Source of the DNA: Axinella damicornis
Taxonomy: Eukaryota > Porifera > Demospongiae > Axinellida > Axinellidae
Direction: 5' to 3'
Length of the DNA stretch: 64,000 bases
Assembly (NCBI GenBank): GCA_963931865.1
Contig: OZ007508.1
Location: 14,940,781-15,004,780, forward strand
Shown here: positions 30,115-41,700 of the stretch, in pieces
Layout: the number at the start of each line of letters is the position of its first letter
How positions within the stretch are numbered: the first letter of the stretch is position 1
The notes under the pieces: model-generated
What the model was told of the DNA's origin: nothing
The model's database searches: none
The model's input: the letters and a program-made list of their open reading frames with translations, nothing else
Program-made: the position numbers and the translations under genes

Positions 30115-30265
30115 CGCCAAACACTGAAACACATGAAACAGCCTAGCCCAAAGTAGTTTTAGTGTGCTTTAAATAGAATTTAGAATCCAAATCAATGTGC
30201 GGTATTTTACGGAGGCATCTGCACGTGTCTTTCTCTTTTCGTGCCATCCCAAGAGGAAGGACAGC
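30115..30265. promoter_or_regulatory. Bidirectional MED22/RPL7A promoter with 5'TOP-like tract
   Basis: Only 151 bp separate the two start codons. On the RPL7A side a pyrimidine run CTTTCTCTTTTC (30229-30240) fits a 5' terminal oligopyrimidine transcription start, the hallmark of ribosomal-protein mRNAs. No TATA box is obvious. Confidence 0.65.
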
Positions 30266-33200
30266 ATGGTGAGCTATCTGTTAGCATCAGTTCCTTTACT
30301 CCACTAGCACCACTTTAAACCTACCTTAGCCACATTTAAACCCGCGTCTTAACCGTTGATTCAAGTTTGAGAGTGATTCTGGCCTGCATTTGAACTCTGC
30401 AGCCGCCTAGAGTGAAGAGTGTCAAGCGAACTAAAAAGGTGGCAGCGACCCCCTATGTGGCCAAACAGCCACCTAAGAAGGAGGTTAACCCTCTCATAGA
30501 AAAAAGGCCGAAAAACTTTGGGATTGGTAAGTTCATTGGTTTGCCATAATTTCTGTTCTGTTGTACCTGCTATAGAGGTATGCTTGTGTGTGCTTGACAA
30601 GATCATACTGTACTATAACAAGGGCGCATCGAGCTGCCGTTGGCGAGAGGGCATGCAACGTTCATAGACGGCAAAATGCTGAGTGTTACTAAATATAGAA
30701 TTCAAATTTTGACTGTATAAGCATGTGAACCGTACACGCGCGCCCCTTATGCGGTCACTTTTGTACTTACGATCGAGATCACTGATATTCCATCTGTAGC
30801 GTTCGTCTTGACGAGGACATAGCTACCTAGCGTGAGCTCCTTTCGATGCTATCATTCCCTCCAACTTATGCAACAGCAAATGTCGAGCTGTTGAGCTATT
30901 GTCGAGAGCGGCGAATGTTGGCTTGCATCCGGCGATACTTTCTCTGAATCTGGGCCTGCTACACTGGTAGGAGAGCTACCCGGACTAGAAGTACTACTTG
31001 GGCTAGAGATCACTTGGATGTCGATTCTGTACCGACATTGGTAGCACTCATCTTCCTTGCCCAGGAATAAGTTCCGTCGAACGTCCGTAACCGAACCGTG
31101 CACGCAATTTCACTTGCTTTACCAGAAACGTTATTTTTAGTAACACTCAGCACTATGCCGTCTATACGTACGCTATAGGAAGTTGCATGCCCTCTCACCG
31201 CCTTCGGCGGCTCGATGTGCCCTTGACTATAACCATATTGTGATCTGTGGCCGAGATCTTCCATGCCTTGAAAATGTGATAATTTGGCTTACCGTGATCA
31301 TGCGAGTCACAAAGTAGCCATGGATGTGACAGGTTCACTGGTGTTTTAGCTGCATGATCATGCACACTCCAGTTTGGGGATCTAACTTACCATTGGCGTC
31401 AGGCACTCAAGTGTAGATTTGAAATCAAAGTGTAGTTGTAGCTTCTCATTTCGTTTATGATTGACCAAATTGTCAGCCTGAGGAGCAGACATGGACACAA
31501 AGATCAATATGGAAACACGTGCAAGAGTGCCCATCGGCGCTCATTCACAAGACTAGGCTACCTGTACAAATTTACAAGTTGTGTGGACCATTACTGTGAT
31601 CCTGCCTCCCAGGTGGTAACATCCGACCCAAAAAGGACCTGACACGCTTTGTGCGCTGGCCCAAGTACATCAGACTCCAGCGACAGCGACAGGTGCTATA
31701 CCAGCGTCTCAAGGTACCGCCCAGCATCAACCAGTTCACACAAACCCTGGACAGACAAACAGGTATCACCTGTCTTGCATTGAACTCTGCAACCTGATTG
31801 AGTGAATTTTCTAAGCCCTTGGTTGGCACTGTGTGGGCCATTTCTCTCCTCCTCCTAGAAAGTAGTCTTCTGGCCATGTAGGACCTCCAGTGAAGCTTTT
31901 TTCTCAGTCTGTATGGGTGGTCATTGAACGAGAGCCGTGACTATTTGCAAAGGGGTGTGGTTATAGAGTCATGAACATGCACAGTTGCTGCAATGGCACT
32001 TGTGTGAAGTTGGGAGCTTCTAAAATTGCATGAAGTGGTACCAATGTTACTCCTTGCGTTCTTGATTTCATCTACCCTCCCCTCCTTCCGCTCCGCAGCA
32101 ACCCAGCTCTTCAAATTGCTGCACAAGTATCGCCCCGAGACACGCGTTGAGAGGAAAGAGCGCTTGAAGTCAATTGCACTGAAGAAGAGTGAGGGGCAGG
32201 AGGTGACCCAAGGAAGGAAGCCAGTTGTATTGAAGTTTGGGATCAACCACGTTACCAACCTTGTTGAGCAGAAGAAGGCACAACTAGTGGTCATTGCACA
32301 TGATGTCGACCCTATTGAGGTACTCGATCTCAACCGACCTGTGGCATGGGAGCCCAGCATGTACAGGGACGTGGAAGCCTCGTTCCCAGGACATTCCCAC
32401 CACCAGTCTTTAAACGCTTGCAGGGTGCAGACACAGAGGGGGGAGGCCTACTAGATCTGGTTCCATGCAATGACATCAGGTAAACACGTGGGGGCATCAT
32501 ACTTCCCGTTTCACATCAGCCCGCCTGTTTCTGGTGTTATGAACGACGAATGGCTATTACAAATTGGGATCCTTCATTGAGCACAGCCCCCCGTGTGTCT
32601 ACCTCACATCACCACATGTGACCCGATCTCCCGGGCCTTCACCTTCCATATTTGCATACTGCAAGCGATCGAAACTGGAGGTGGCGAAGGGACACAGGTC
32701 CCGGTTGGTATATGTATACACGCAGACATGCCCATCCAACGAACATGTTACCTCCATTTTGGTTCTTGTCTTCTCTAGCTTGTGGTCTTTCTACCGGCCC
32801 TGTGTCGTAAAATGAATGTCCCGTATTGTATCATCAAGGGAAAGGCAAGGTGTGTGATCCAATAGGATGGGCACACTTTGGACGAATGAGATGTGACTCA
32901 TGTTCTTCCTGTGCAGATTAGGAAAGCTGGTCCACAAGAAGACCGCTACTGCAGTTGCACTGACAGGCGTCAGAAAGTGAGGTTGCAAGCTGCTACACTG
33001 TATGGTTTGTTTAGATGTAGTCCAAGGTCGTTTTTGATCATGCACGGCATCCAGTCGCACTGACAACACACACACCACACCACACTCCACACCACACACA
33101 CTCCACACCACACACACACCATACCACACCACACACCACACACACGCACGCACATACACACCACAAACACACACACACATGTATGTATATATTTACGCAC

Positions 33201-33778
33201 ACATTTATACTCACGTATGTATGTGTACAGAGGAGGGAGGACACAACGTCATGTCATGTCTTGACAAAATCACGTGGTTAGTTATCATTCCTAGCATTCT
33301 TGAATGCATATAAAATGTATACTCGGTCATAGCAGCAGACTACACCAGGACGCTCGATCTGTAAATGCTCTACTGAGTATCAGTGTACTGCGACTACAAA
33401 AATCTTCAAAATTGGCAGAGGGTGCCCCAACTAAATCGACTTCGCAGTGCAAGTGCCTATACTTACGAGCTCACTGATTCGCAATTAAAGGTGCATCACG
33501 TCATCGTGTCCTCCCTCCTCTGGTATGTGTATACATGTACACACATTTATGCACACACATGTATACATGTACGCACACACCCGCTAATACATGTGAACAG
33601 AGAGGACAACAGCACAATGAACAACCTTCTTGACGCCATCAGGACCAACTACAATGAGCGTTACGATGAGATACGTAAGAGGTGGGGTGGTGGGATCATG
33701 GGAGCCAAGGCCCAGGCTGTCAAGGCCAAGATCGAGAAGGTCAAAGCCAAAGAACTTGCCTCAAAGATGTCAGCCTAG
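30266..33778 (+). CDS. RPL7A: 60S ribosomal protein eL8 (RPL7A)
   Basis: This is a large-subunit ribosomal protein with an L7Ae-type RNA-binding fold. Seven exons: 30266-30268 (ATG alone), 30403-30526, 31613-31762, 32099-32319, 32779-32849, 32917-32976 and 33601-33778; 268 residues (human is 266 as I recall). Diagnostic segments are [65 protein letters not shown] and [16 protein letters not shown]. The first coding exon is only the start codon. Intron 2 holds a foldback element (30624-31216), intron 4 a decayed family B hairpin, and intron 6 a family C element. I looked for box C/D snoRNAs, which the vertebrate gene hosts, and saw none. Confidence 0.97.
30624..31216. mobile_element. Foldback element with about 80-bp inverted ends, in RPL7A intron 2
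   Basis: The left arm GAGAGGGCATGCAAC ... AGACGGCAAAATGCTGAGTG is mirrored at the right end (CACTCAGCACTATGCCGTCT ... GTTGCATGCCCTCTC). Minus-strand open frames in the middle match nothing I recognise. It is probably non-autonomous. Confidence 0.75.
33230..33520. mobile_element. TIR element, family C
   Basis: The left end GAGGAGGGAGGACAC equals the reverse complement of the right end GTGTCCTCCCTCCTC; the next bases also pair (CGTCATG/CATCACG region). The body shares GGGTGCCCCAACTAAATC with positions 216-233 at the left edge of the window. It lies in RPL7A intron 6. Confidence 0.65.
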
Positions 33779-34242
33779 AATATGTGTTGCATTTGGAATG
33801 TAAGAATTTCAACTTTCCTCAATCCCTCTGCATGCTTTCTACTTGTGGTGGTCGGAGGTGTACCACCCAGGTTTGTATCTTGCAGGTTTATGCAGATGTC
33901 TGTAACCAGGAGCCGCTTTGCGGCACTCATAAGCTCGATCCTGCTATAACCTCCGCACGAGTTAGCTTAACCCTAGCCTTGTTCCTGGCCAGCCCGTTCC
34001 CACCTCCATGCAGACATGGAGTACACTGTAGGCAAATAATTATGAGGAAGGTCAAGGAAGATCTGGGGGATGTCAGAGAGATGGTCCATGTAGAGACGGT
34101 ATGGCATTGTGAACAGACCTATCATTGTTTGACCAATTCCATTCCTGTTATGATTGCATGGGAATGAGGTGATCAGATCCCTGTCCCCCCCAGTACAAGT
34201 TGCTCTTCAACTTGAGTGTATGTACTTGTATTATGTATTATA

Positions 34243-34348
34243 TAGCCTCGTTCCCAGTCCCACGCCCAGCTTTTCGTCATGCACTTGCAGTACGGTTAAG
34301 CATACTGCAAGCGACAAAAAGCTGGGCGTGGGGCTGGGACCGAGGCTA
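34243..34348. mobile_element. Palindromic element, family B
   Basis: It runs from TAGCCTCGTTCCCAGTCCCA to its inverted copy. The arms carry CGCCCAGCTTTTCGTC and AAAAAGCTGGGCG, and the interior has ACTGCAAGCGA. It begins TAG and ends CTA, which suggests TA target sites. Confidence 0.8.
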
Positions 34349-34553
34349 CATGTATTACAAGCCTGTGAGTAAAGTAAGGGGAGGGTGCCACCCTATCAAA
34401 CAATAATTATTGCATATGACCAATTCCATTCCTGTTACATGTATGATTGCATGGGAATGAAGTGATCAGATCCCTGACCCCAGTGCAGCAGAACCATGCA
34501 GTAGAATCTGATATATGTCCAAGTTGCTCTTCAACTTGAGTGTATAGTACATG

Positions 34554-34722
34554 TAGCCTAGTATTTCCCAGGCCTACCCCGTTTTTTCTGTTCTTCGGTT
34601 TCCGTTGACAAAATAATACACAGATGCGGAAGGGCGTTTTTCACCGCCCTTCCACATCCGTGTATTATTGTCAACGGAAACCGAAGAACAGAAAAAACGG
34701 GGTAGACCTGGGAACGAGGCTA
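34554..34722. mobile_element. Palindromic element, family B variant with long arms
   Basis: Arms of about 75 bp: CCGTTTTTTCTGTTCTTCGG on the left pairs with CCGAAGAACAGAAAAAACGG on the right; the outer ends are TAGCCT...AACGAGGCTA. The centre repeats GCGGAAGGGCG against CGCCCTTCC. Confidence 0.8.
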
Positions 34723-34805
34723 GTATTACAAGCCTGTGAGTAAAGTAGGGGGGAGGGTGCTGAACAACGTCTGGCTTGCTGAGCTTGACTACTAGGTCAA
34801 CAGTG

Positions 34806-34960
34806 CATAGTAGGTAGTAGTCAGAATCTGCCAAAGTTCGTGACTGAGATGCAATAATTTTAATCACACAGCGTTTCGACCTGCTACCCAGGTTGAAACG
34901 CTGTGTGATTGCATCTCAGTCACGAACTTTGGCAGATTCTGACTACTCCTACCTACTATG
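34806..34960. repeat. Near-perfect 65-bp-arm palindrome
   Basis: The left arm (CATAGTAGGTAG ... GAATCTGCCAAAGTTCGTGA ... CACACAGCGTTTC) and right arm are almost exact reverse complements around a short loop near 34880. The ends differ from family B. Confidence 0.85.
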
Positions 34961-35477
34961 TATTGCAAGCCTGGTTGTAGGCCCGCGAGACTATACCATG
35001 CTGGGTCCGGTAGTCTTGGTCCCAGACCCAAACCAATTGACCTCAGGCCAGTGCAGATCGCTTCCAGTATCATATTACACGTGATCTTGCAACGTTGTCC
35101 CAACAACTGTCAACTGCTGGTGCGCCAAATGAACCAAGGCGTCCCAGATGCTCTTAGTACTTGAGTGTCTTGGCAACCGTGATGGCAGCAGATATGGCGC
35201 TGCATGTAGATCAGCAAGAACAAGGTTTGTACAAGTCGTGCATACCAGTGCTTACCAATCAAATCACAAAACATGCAGTTTGCATTTGTTTGCCGATTAG
35301 CAGCAAACTACATGTAGACTTTGCAAGATTGCTGCAACCAGGCTAGTCTCAGGGCCTCAGACCCAAACCAACCTCAGCGCGGATCACTTCCAGTACTGCT
35401 TTCAGGTAACCATCAACAGTGGTGTTACTCAGATGGTATGCACTCTACATCTTGTAACACTAGATGTTGCGTAATGT

Positions 35478-35577
35478 TAGCCTCGTTCCCAGTCCCATGC
35501 CCAGCTTTTCGTCGCTTCCCCGCTTTACCGTACTAAGCAGCGACGAAAAGCTGGGCGTGGGACTGGGAACGAGGCTA
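35478..35577. mobile_element. Palindromic element, family B
   Basis: A 100-bp hairpin, TAGCCTCGTTCCCAGTCCCA to its inverse, with arms GCCCAGCTTTTCGTCGC / GCGACGAAAAGCTGGGC. Confidence 0.8.
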
Positions 35578-35797
35578 GCGTAATGTACTGTAGTAGACCT
35601 ACAATAACACATGTATGTACAGGATTGAGGTTGGCAATGTATTTAAGGTGCACATCCATCAGGATTCAAAAAATTCCATAGCTTTGGTGACAATAACTAG
35701 CATTACAAAATCGTTTTGAGGGTAAGCATTAGCATGCAAGTCCAACAAGTCCAATGCAGCAAAAGGCACACGTGCATACGATGCAAAAAATGGTCAC

Positions 35798-37629
35798 TTA
35801 TTTCCCAAAGAGCTGAGATAGGAGGTCAACGGGAAGTGGGAACACGTAGGTGTGGTTGTTCTCGGAAGCAATGGTGTTGAGGGTCTGCAGGTAGCGTAGC
35901 TGGAGGGCAGCTGGGGACTCGTCAATCACGTCGGCAGCCTCTCTCAGTTTCTTTGAGGCTTTCTGTTCTCCCTCAGCAGCAATCACCTGTGTGTGGGGGT
36001 AGACATAGTATCAGATGCGAAATGGCAGGATCCATGCGGGATAACAACAGTCTACTTATGCTCTCTTGGTAACAATCAATCAGAGTGGTGAAACATCTCA
36101 ATAGATGACTAGGTATTTTGACCTTTGTTAATCCTACAGCATAACTACATGTATGAGGGCAAGTGACTTTAATATACGTAAGTGACCACAGTGCACCACA
36201 CCCATTCACCTTTGCCCTAGCCTCCCTGGTAGCTTCAGCTTCTGCTGCCATGGACCGCTGCATACCCTGCGGTAGACTCACGTCTTTCCTAAAGGGAGGA
36301 GGTGCGCATGTAGTAACAGAGAGAAAGACGGTGCAAAGTGCTCAAAACCTCTCCTGCCCAATGAAGGAAAATAGATAGCGGGAACACTGTACACTCTGAG
36401 CTCAGACTAGTTCATTATTCTAATCACGGCCAACTCATTGGATTGACAGATTTAGAAATGTTCATCACAGCCCAGCAGCAACACAGCATTCAATGTCCTC
36501 CTCCTTCCACCTCCTCCCACCAACCCATCCGCATGCCTCCCTCCCTCCCATCTCTCCTGCATGTATCACTCACACTTCCACCTTCTCCACCTTCACTCCA
36601 AAACGGTCAGTAGCCCTGTCCAACAGTTCCTGAAGTAAGTGCATACAACAGTCTAATATTCCTGCATAGCACAAGTTGACATCATTAACACTACTAACCC
36701 CCATTAACACTACTAACATCATTAACACTACTAACATCATTAACACTACTAACATCATTAACACTATTAACATCATTAACACTACTAACATCGTTAACAA
36801 TACTAACATCATTAACACTACTAACCCCCATTTGCTCGCTGATTGTTTCACGCTCACTGAGTAGCTCGGCAAGGTTCTTGGTGCCCAGCACATCACGGAG
36901 TGAGGTCTGTGCCACACGGAATGTGGAGTTGTAGGCATTCTCCACTTTGAGAACGGAGTCAATGGGGCTCCGGATACGGAAGTAGACCACTGCATCCACA
37001 CGCGCTGTGACACTGTCCTTTGTGAGGATCTGGGTGGGTGAGTGAGGGAGGTGAGTGGGTGGGAGGGAGGGAGAGAGGAGGGAAGCAAGGGGGATAGATC
37101 ACAGTTAAAAGTTAGGCGTATAGCTCCACAGAAAAGAAATATAAAGGAGCATGAACAGAAGCAAATACAGGGAGATGGCAAGTACATGGTGTACTCGGCT
37201 ACTACTCGCACATCAAACAGAAGCTACCTCTTGGGGAGGAACGTCAAAGGTTACTGTTCGAAGATCAACCACCCTCACATCATCCACACACGGAAGCACA
37301 AAGAACAGGCCTGCAAAACAAGGTACAGTCATGTGGTGAAAATGGCAAATGCACATGTCGTCACTACAGGTACGTGTCTGGCTACTCAGTACTGCACCAT
37401 TACCTGGTCCTTTGGCCCTCTTGGATGTCAGCCTACCGAGCCTTAAGATCACAGCTCTCTCATACTCCTTCACAATCTGCAGGAAACAGTCAGTGTGACA
37501 AATCTACTACTTGTGTTACTGCATACGGATGTGTGTGTGTGTGTGTGTGTGTGCATGTGCACGTTCGTGCACTGTGTGTGTGCATGCTTGCATCTACGTG
37601 TGTGTATGTGTGCATGTGTATGTGTGCAT

Positions 37630-37668
<39 letters not shown>

Positions 37669-38208
37669 GGGAGGGGAGGAACCTTGACACTCCATATGAG
37701 TGAGAACGGGAAGAAGACAATGATGAGCATGAAAGAGAAGAAGGCCAGGATGTAGAAACAACATCCAAGATCAGCTGGTTCATCATCTAGTGAGGAAGGG
37801 ACGACATAAAAATGCTGTCTGTATGACCAGATTGATCCCCACCAGAGTAAATCTTTATGGAAAGTGGCTACTAGCTAATCACTTGAGCACCATTAACCCC
37901 TAACTAAAAGAGCCTCAATTGCACTGCACTGCTTGCAGTGGTAGCTATCAGTTATAGAATAATCTGCACAAACCAAAAGCCCTCCCACAGCCCCCAAGTA
38001 TATACAGTTCTTTCTTGCTCAAGTGGCCATTTCCTTTTCTTTTGACTGTCACTTAAGCTAGCTTGAGCAACACTAAATCAAGAACGTCTGTCTTACAAGA
38101 GCTAGAGGCAACCCAACCATCTCCCTCACCCTCCTCCCGCTGCTGCTGCTGCTGAACGCGTTTTGGGCGGGCTTCCTCCTCCAGCTGCACGCTCTCGTAG
38201 GAAGCCAT
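35798..38208 (-). CDS. Stomatin-like protein 1 (SPFH/band 7)
   Basis: Stomatins are cholesterol-binding scaffold proteins on the inner leaflet that oligomerise and modulate channels. Eight exons on the minus strand: 38130-38208 (ATG at 38206-38208), 37683-37786, 37404-37476, 37228-37310, 36826-37029, 36574-36629, 36210-36288 and 35798-35986; 288 residues, the usual stomatin length. Exon 2 encodes the hydrophobic hairpin ([20 protein letters not shown]). [55 protein letters not shown] and [19 protein letters not shown] are band-7 signatures. The donor at 37682 (GTTCCT) is weak, and the donor at 36825 lies inside a minisatellite. It is the downstream member of a tandem pair. Confidence 0.92.
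36696..36832. repeat. 18-bp minisatellite at a splice donor
   Basis: About seven copies of ATTAACACTACTAACATC in stomatin 1. On the coding strand each unit contains GTTAGTAGTGTTAATGAT, and the unit next to the exon supplies the GTTAGT donor. Confidence 0.85.
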
Positions 38209-38750
38209 TCCTCCTTCCATTCACCCACCAATAACACCGTCGTCGCTTATAATGCAGAGCGTTCGTACACAGTGGCAGCTCTGCAGATCGTCAGAGCTAG
38301 CTGCTGCTGTCCTGCGACCCCACCTAATTATACCGTATATTGGTTAATGTCCCAATATTGCGTGAACGAACTTATTTCTCAGACACAGCTCGCATTCTGA
38401 TTGGATTACTTTGATAGTTAAGGCGTGGTTAGGTGATATTAACAGCCAATGGTTTTGCAATTAGACCAATGAAAAACGAACCACTTTGGGTAGCTAGGTT
38501 TCTGGTGAATTCCACTTTAGATCACGTGGGTAGCCTCGTTCCGAGGCTAGTGGGTAGGTTTCTCGTGTGCACGTACATATACACAGCAGCCACACAACAG
38601 TAGTCGCAAATTCAAATTAAAGATCAGGCATGCAGGTACACACACATCACAGGGTCATGCTTTCAAACCAAAAGTCTGTATAGGAACAAGCATCAACTAT
38701 TTTAGCAAAATCAGCTATACTGTTATCAGCAGCACAAAAAAGATGAAAAA
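38209..38750. other. Promoter of stomatin 1 / 3' flank of stomatin 2
   Basis: This 542-bp spacer separates the two tandem stomatin genes. It includes CCAAT-like strings (ATTGGTTAATG near 38340, AGCCAATGG near 38443) and a mini family B palindrome (TAGCCTCGTTCCGAGGCTA) near 38530. No gene is seen. Confidence 0.5.
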
Positions 38751-41700
38751 TCAGTGTTCCTCAGTTGGCCTTACTTGCTGGACTGGAGAGCCACCAGACC
38801 CAGGGATGTTTCCAGTCTGTAGTAGAGAGAACAGTGTGTAGGAGTTACACTAATCTGCATACAATGCAAATGAATCACGAGTTACGAGCTACTATAACAA
38901 CTTCCTCTTTGGGAATCTACATCAGAATGCAATTCCCAGCCACACCAGACCAAAGGTTAACATGTGGCAACTTGCACATCCTGAGGCTGAGGAATTACAA
39001 TGGTCAAAGTTCAGTTCAGTTCACTGAATCAGGTGGTTATTCTTTCACGCCCGCCCTTGCTCTCAGGCAATTGGTAACAAACAGCAGACGTTCAGCTAGC
39101 TTGAGAACTCACCCCCAATACATCCATAGGGATGGGGAAGAGGATGGTGGAGCCCTTCTCGGCAGCAATGGTATTGAGGGTTTGCAGGTAGCGCAGCTGT
39201 AGGGCAGTTGGGGATTTTTGGATCGTCTCCGCTGCTTCCTTCAGGGACCGGGCTGCATTCAGTTCCCCATCGGATGCTATGATCTGGTTAAGAGAACCAA
39301 GGAGCATGCATTGCAAGCAGGATGGTCAAACAATCATGTTTCAATTTACAACAAATGTACAATGTAGCTCACACACACAATACCTGAGTGCTACTAACAT
39401 GTCATACAGTGGGTTGTTCTGTATCTCATTCACTTGCTGAAAAGGCCTCCATTAATAACAATAACAATCACTGAACCTCAATCACTCCCCACCTTAGCCT
39501 TGGCTTCTCTGTCAGCCTCGGCCTCAGCAGCCATGGCCCTCTGCATCTCCCTCGGGATGCGGACATCCTTGATGGCCACTAGGTCCACCTTCACACCCCA
39601 GGGATCTGTGCCTTCATCCAGCTGGGTCTGTGGGTGGGAGGTGTGTGTGTGTGAATGTGCATAAATCTCAGTCAGGAATTACATGCACATGTGCACGCAC
39701 AGACACACACACATCACACACACCCCATGCAACCACACACACACACGCACACACATACACACACACACACATTGAACTCTGCTATTACATTGTACCGTCA
39801 ACTGGTTTTGGAGAACATCCCGAGCAGACAACAACTCAGACAGCTTGACTGTCCCAAGGATGTTCCTCAGCGTGGTCTGGGCAAGGAGCTGAGTGGCACG
39901 GTTAGCATCCGTGATGTTCTTGATAGACATCACCGCGTTGAAGATGTGGTAATTGACTACTGCATCCACATGCACCGTCACACTATCCTTGGTCAAGATC
40001 TGCACAGTAATTGTAGAGTTTTACCATAGTACACTGACCCTGATTTAAACATGATGAATGCCGGTATGAGAAGTGGGTGAAATAAAGGGAGAAGCACAGG
40101 AAACTATTACCACATCATCTAACCTTCTGTGGGGGGACATCAAAGGACTTGATACGAATGTCAATGGAGGTGAACTTATCGATGCAGGGCAGGATAAAGA
40201 ACATCCCTGGAGAAGGTTAAGTAAAATGGTGTGAATTACAGGCGTCTTGAGCTCCCGCACACGTCACCTCACCTGGTCCCTTCTCCTTCCCATCCAAAAT
40301 TCTCCCCAGTCTGAATATCACTGCTCGCTCGTACTGGGGAACAACCTGTCAGCCAATCAGAGCCATAAGATACATGTACACGTACATAACTCCCACACAC
40401 TCACACTGTGAGGCATGTATCGCACCCAATATTTCTTGTGTGCTAAACGTGAACACAACACACTCATGGAGGAGCAATATTAAAGATGACGCATAGTCAT
40501 AACCTCCTCCCCCCCCCCAATCCATGCACCGGTGGCAAGTGCGATCGGAAACCGGGACTTCCATTTATTCCTAGCTCAAACTTAGTTAATTAGACTGGAG
40601 TATGCAACCGATTTTCCATGATATTACATCAAGATTTTCACCAACCAGGGTATACTAACATGATGTGTTGAGACTACCATCCATGAGCTTTAATACGATG
40701 CAACCGCATTTTCGTAGACCTAGTACGTTTGGTGGTATGGCTTCAAACATGTTCCGAAACCTTATTCATCATAACTTGGCCTCTAACTTCAGAAACCTAC
40801 ATGTCTGCTACACGAAAAGCAGGATGATCACAGCAACCAGTTGCTACGCCTCTTTGGAACTTGGTCATCCAACGTAGCATAGGTGGTTCTTCTACTCTCA
40901 AGTCTTGATCGCCAGCAGACCGACCTGAAAAACATCGTTTTGGACATTCAATAAATGGACAACTCACGCAGTTGCGCCAGACTACTGTATACGAGCTGTC
41001 TCTGTATACGCAGTATACGCAACTAAGCCGCTCTATGGTGGTTTAACTCACATACCCTTCAGTTCGAATCAAGCATGGTTTGGTCGAAGTCCGGTGATCA
41101 ATGGTGTCCGACAATCGGTTGCTTACTCTACTAGCTAAAGTCCCATACTCTCTCCTCAAAGCTCGGTGAGCCTCACCTTGATCATGAAGAACAGTGAGAA
41201 CGGAAAGGTGAGGCAGACCAGGATGATAGAAAAGATCCAGAGTAGGATGCTGCAGCACGTGGTCGCACACCCTGTTGCTACCTCCTCCTCTATCTCGTCA
41301 TATGTATCAACATTGGTTGGGGCTATGTGACATGTGAGTGTGTATGTGTGCATGTGACGTGTGTGCATGTGACATGTGTGTGCATGTGACGTGTGTGCAT
41401 GTGACACATATGTGCATGTGGCGTGTGTGCATGTGACGTGTTTGTGTGCATGTAATGAGCATGTGGTGTGTGTGTATGTGATGTGTGTATGCATGTGGCG
41501 TGAAGTGTGTGTGCATGTGACATGTGGTGTGTGTTGTGATCCATGTGTGCGTGTTTGGGGGAAAGCAAACATCTCCTGGAATTTGGATTTGCACATTGCA
41601 CATAAAAGCACTCCAAGTTTGTGCTTGCAGCTACCACTCAATTTTGACTGCACATACTGAGGAATTGGTGTAAAGTAGCTACACAATCCAAGTCACTAGC

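Larger units (their letters stand above)
33779..35797. other. Intergenic hairpin cluster between RPL7A and stomatin 1
   Basis: This 2-kb tail-to-tail spacer carries a duplicated unit (34131-34392 and 34419-34762) and four palindromes (34243-34348, 34554-34722, 34806-34960, 35478-35577). No coding region is convincing. Confidence 0.7.

Noticed and set aside
30269..33600. Box C/D snoRNAs in RPL7A introns
   Set aside because: Vertebrate RPL7A hosts snoRNAs, so I read each intron for TGATGA and CTGA boxes with complementary ends. None was found in proper spacing. A diverged snoRNA cannot be excluded.
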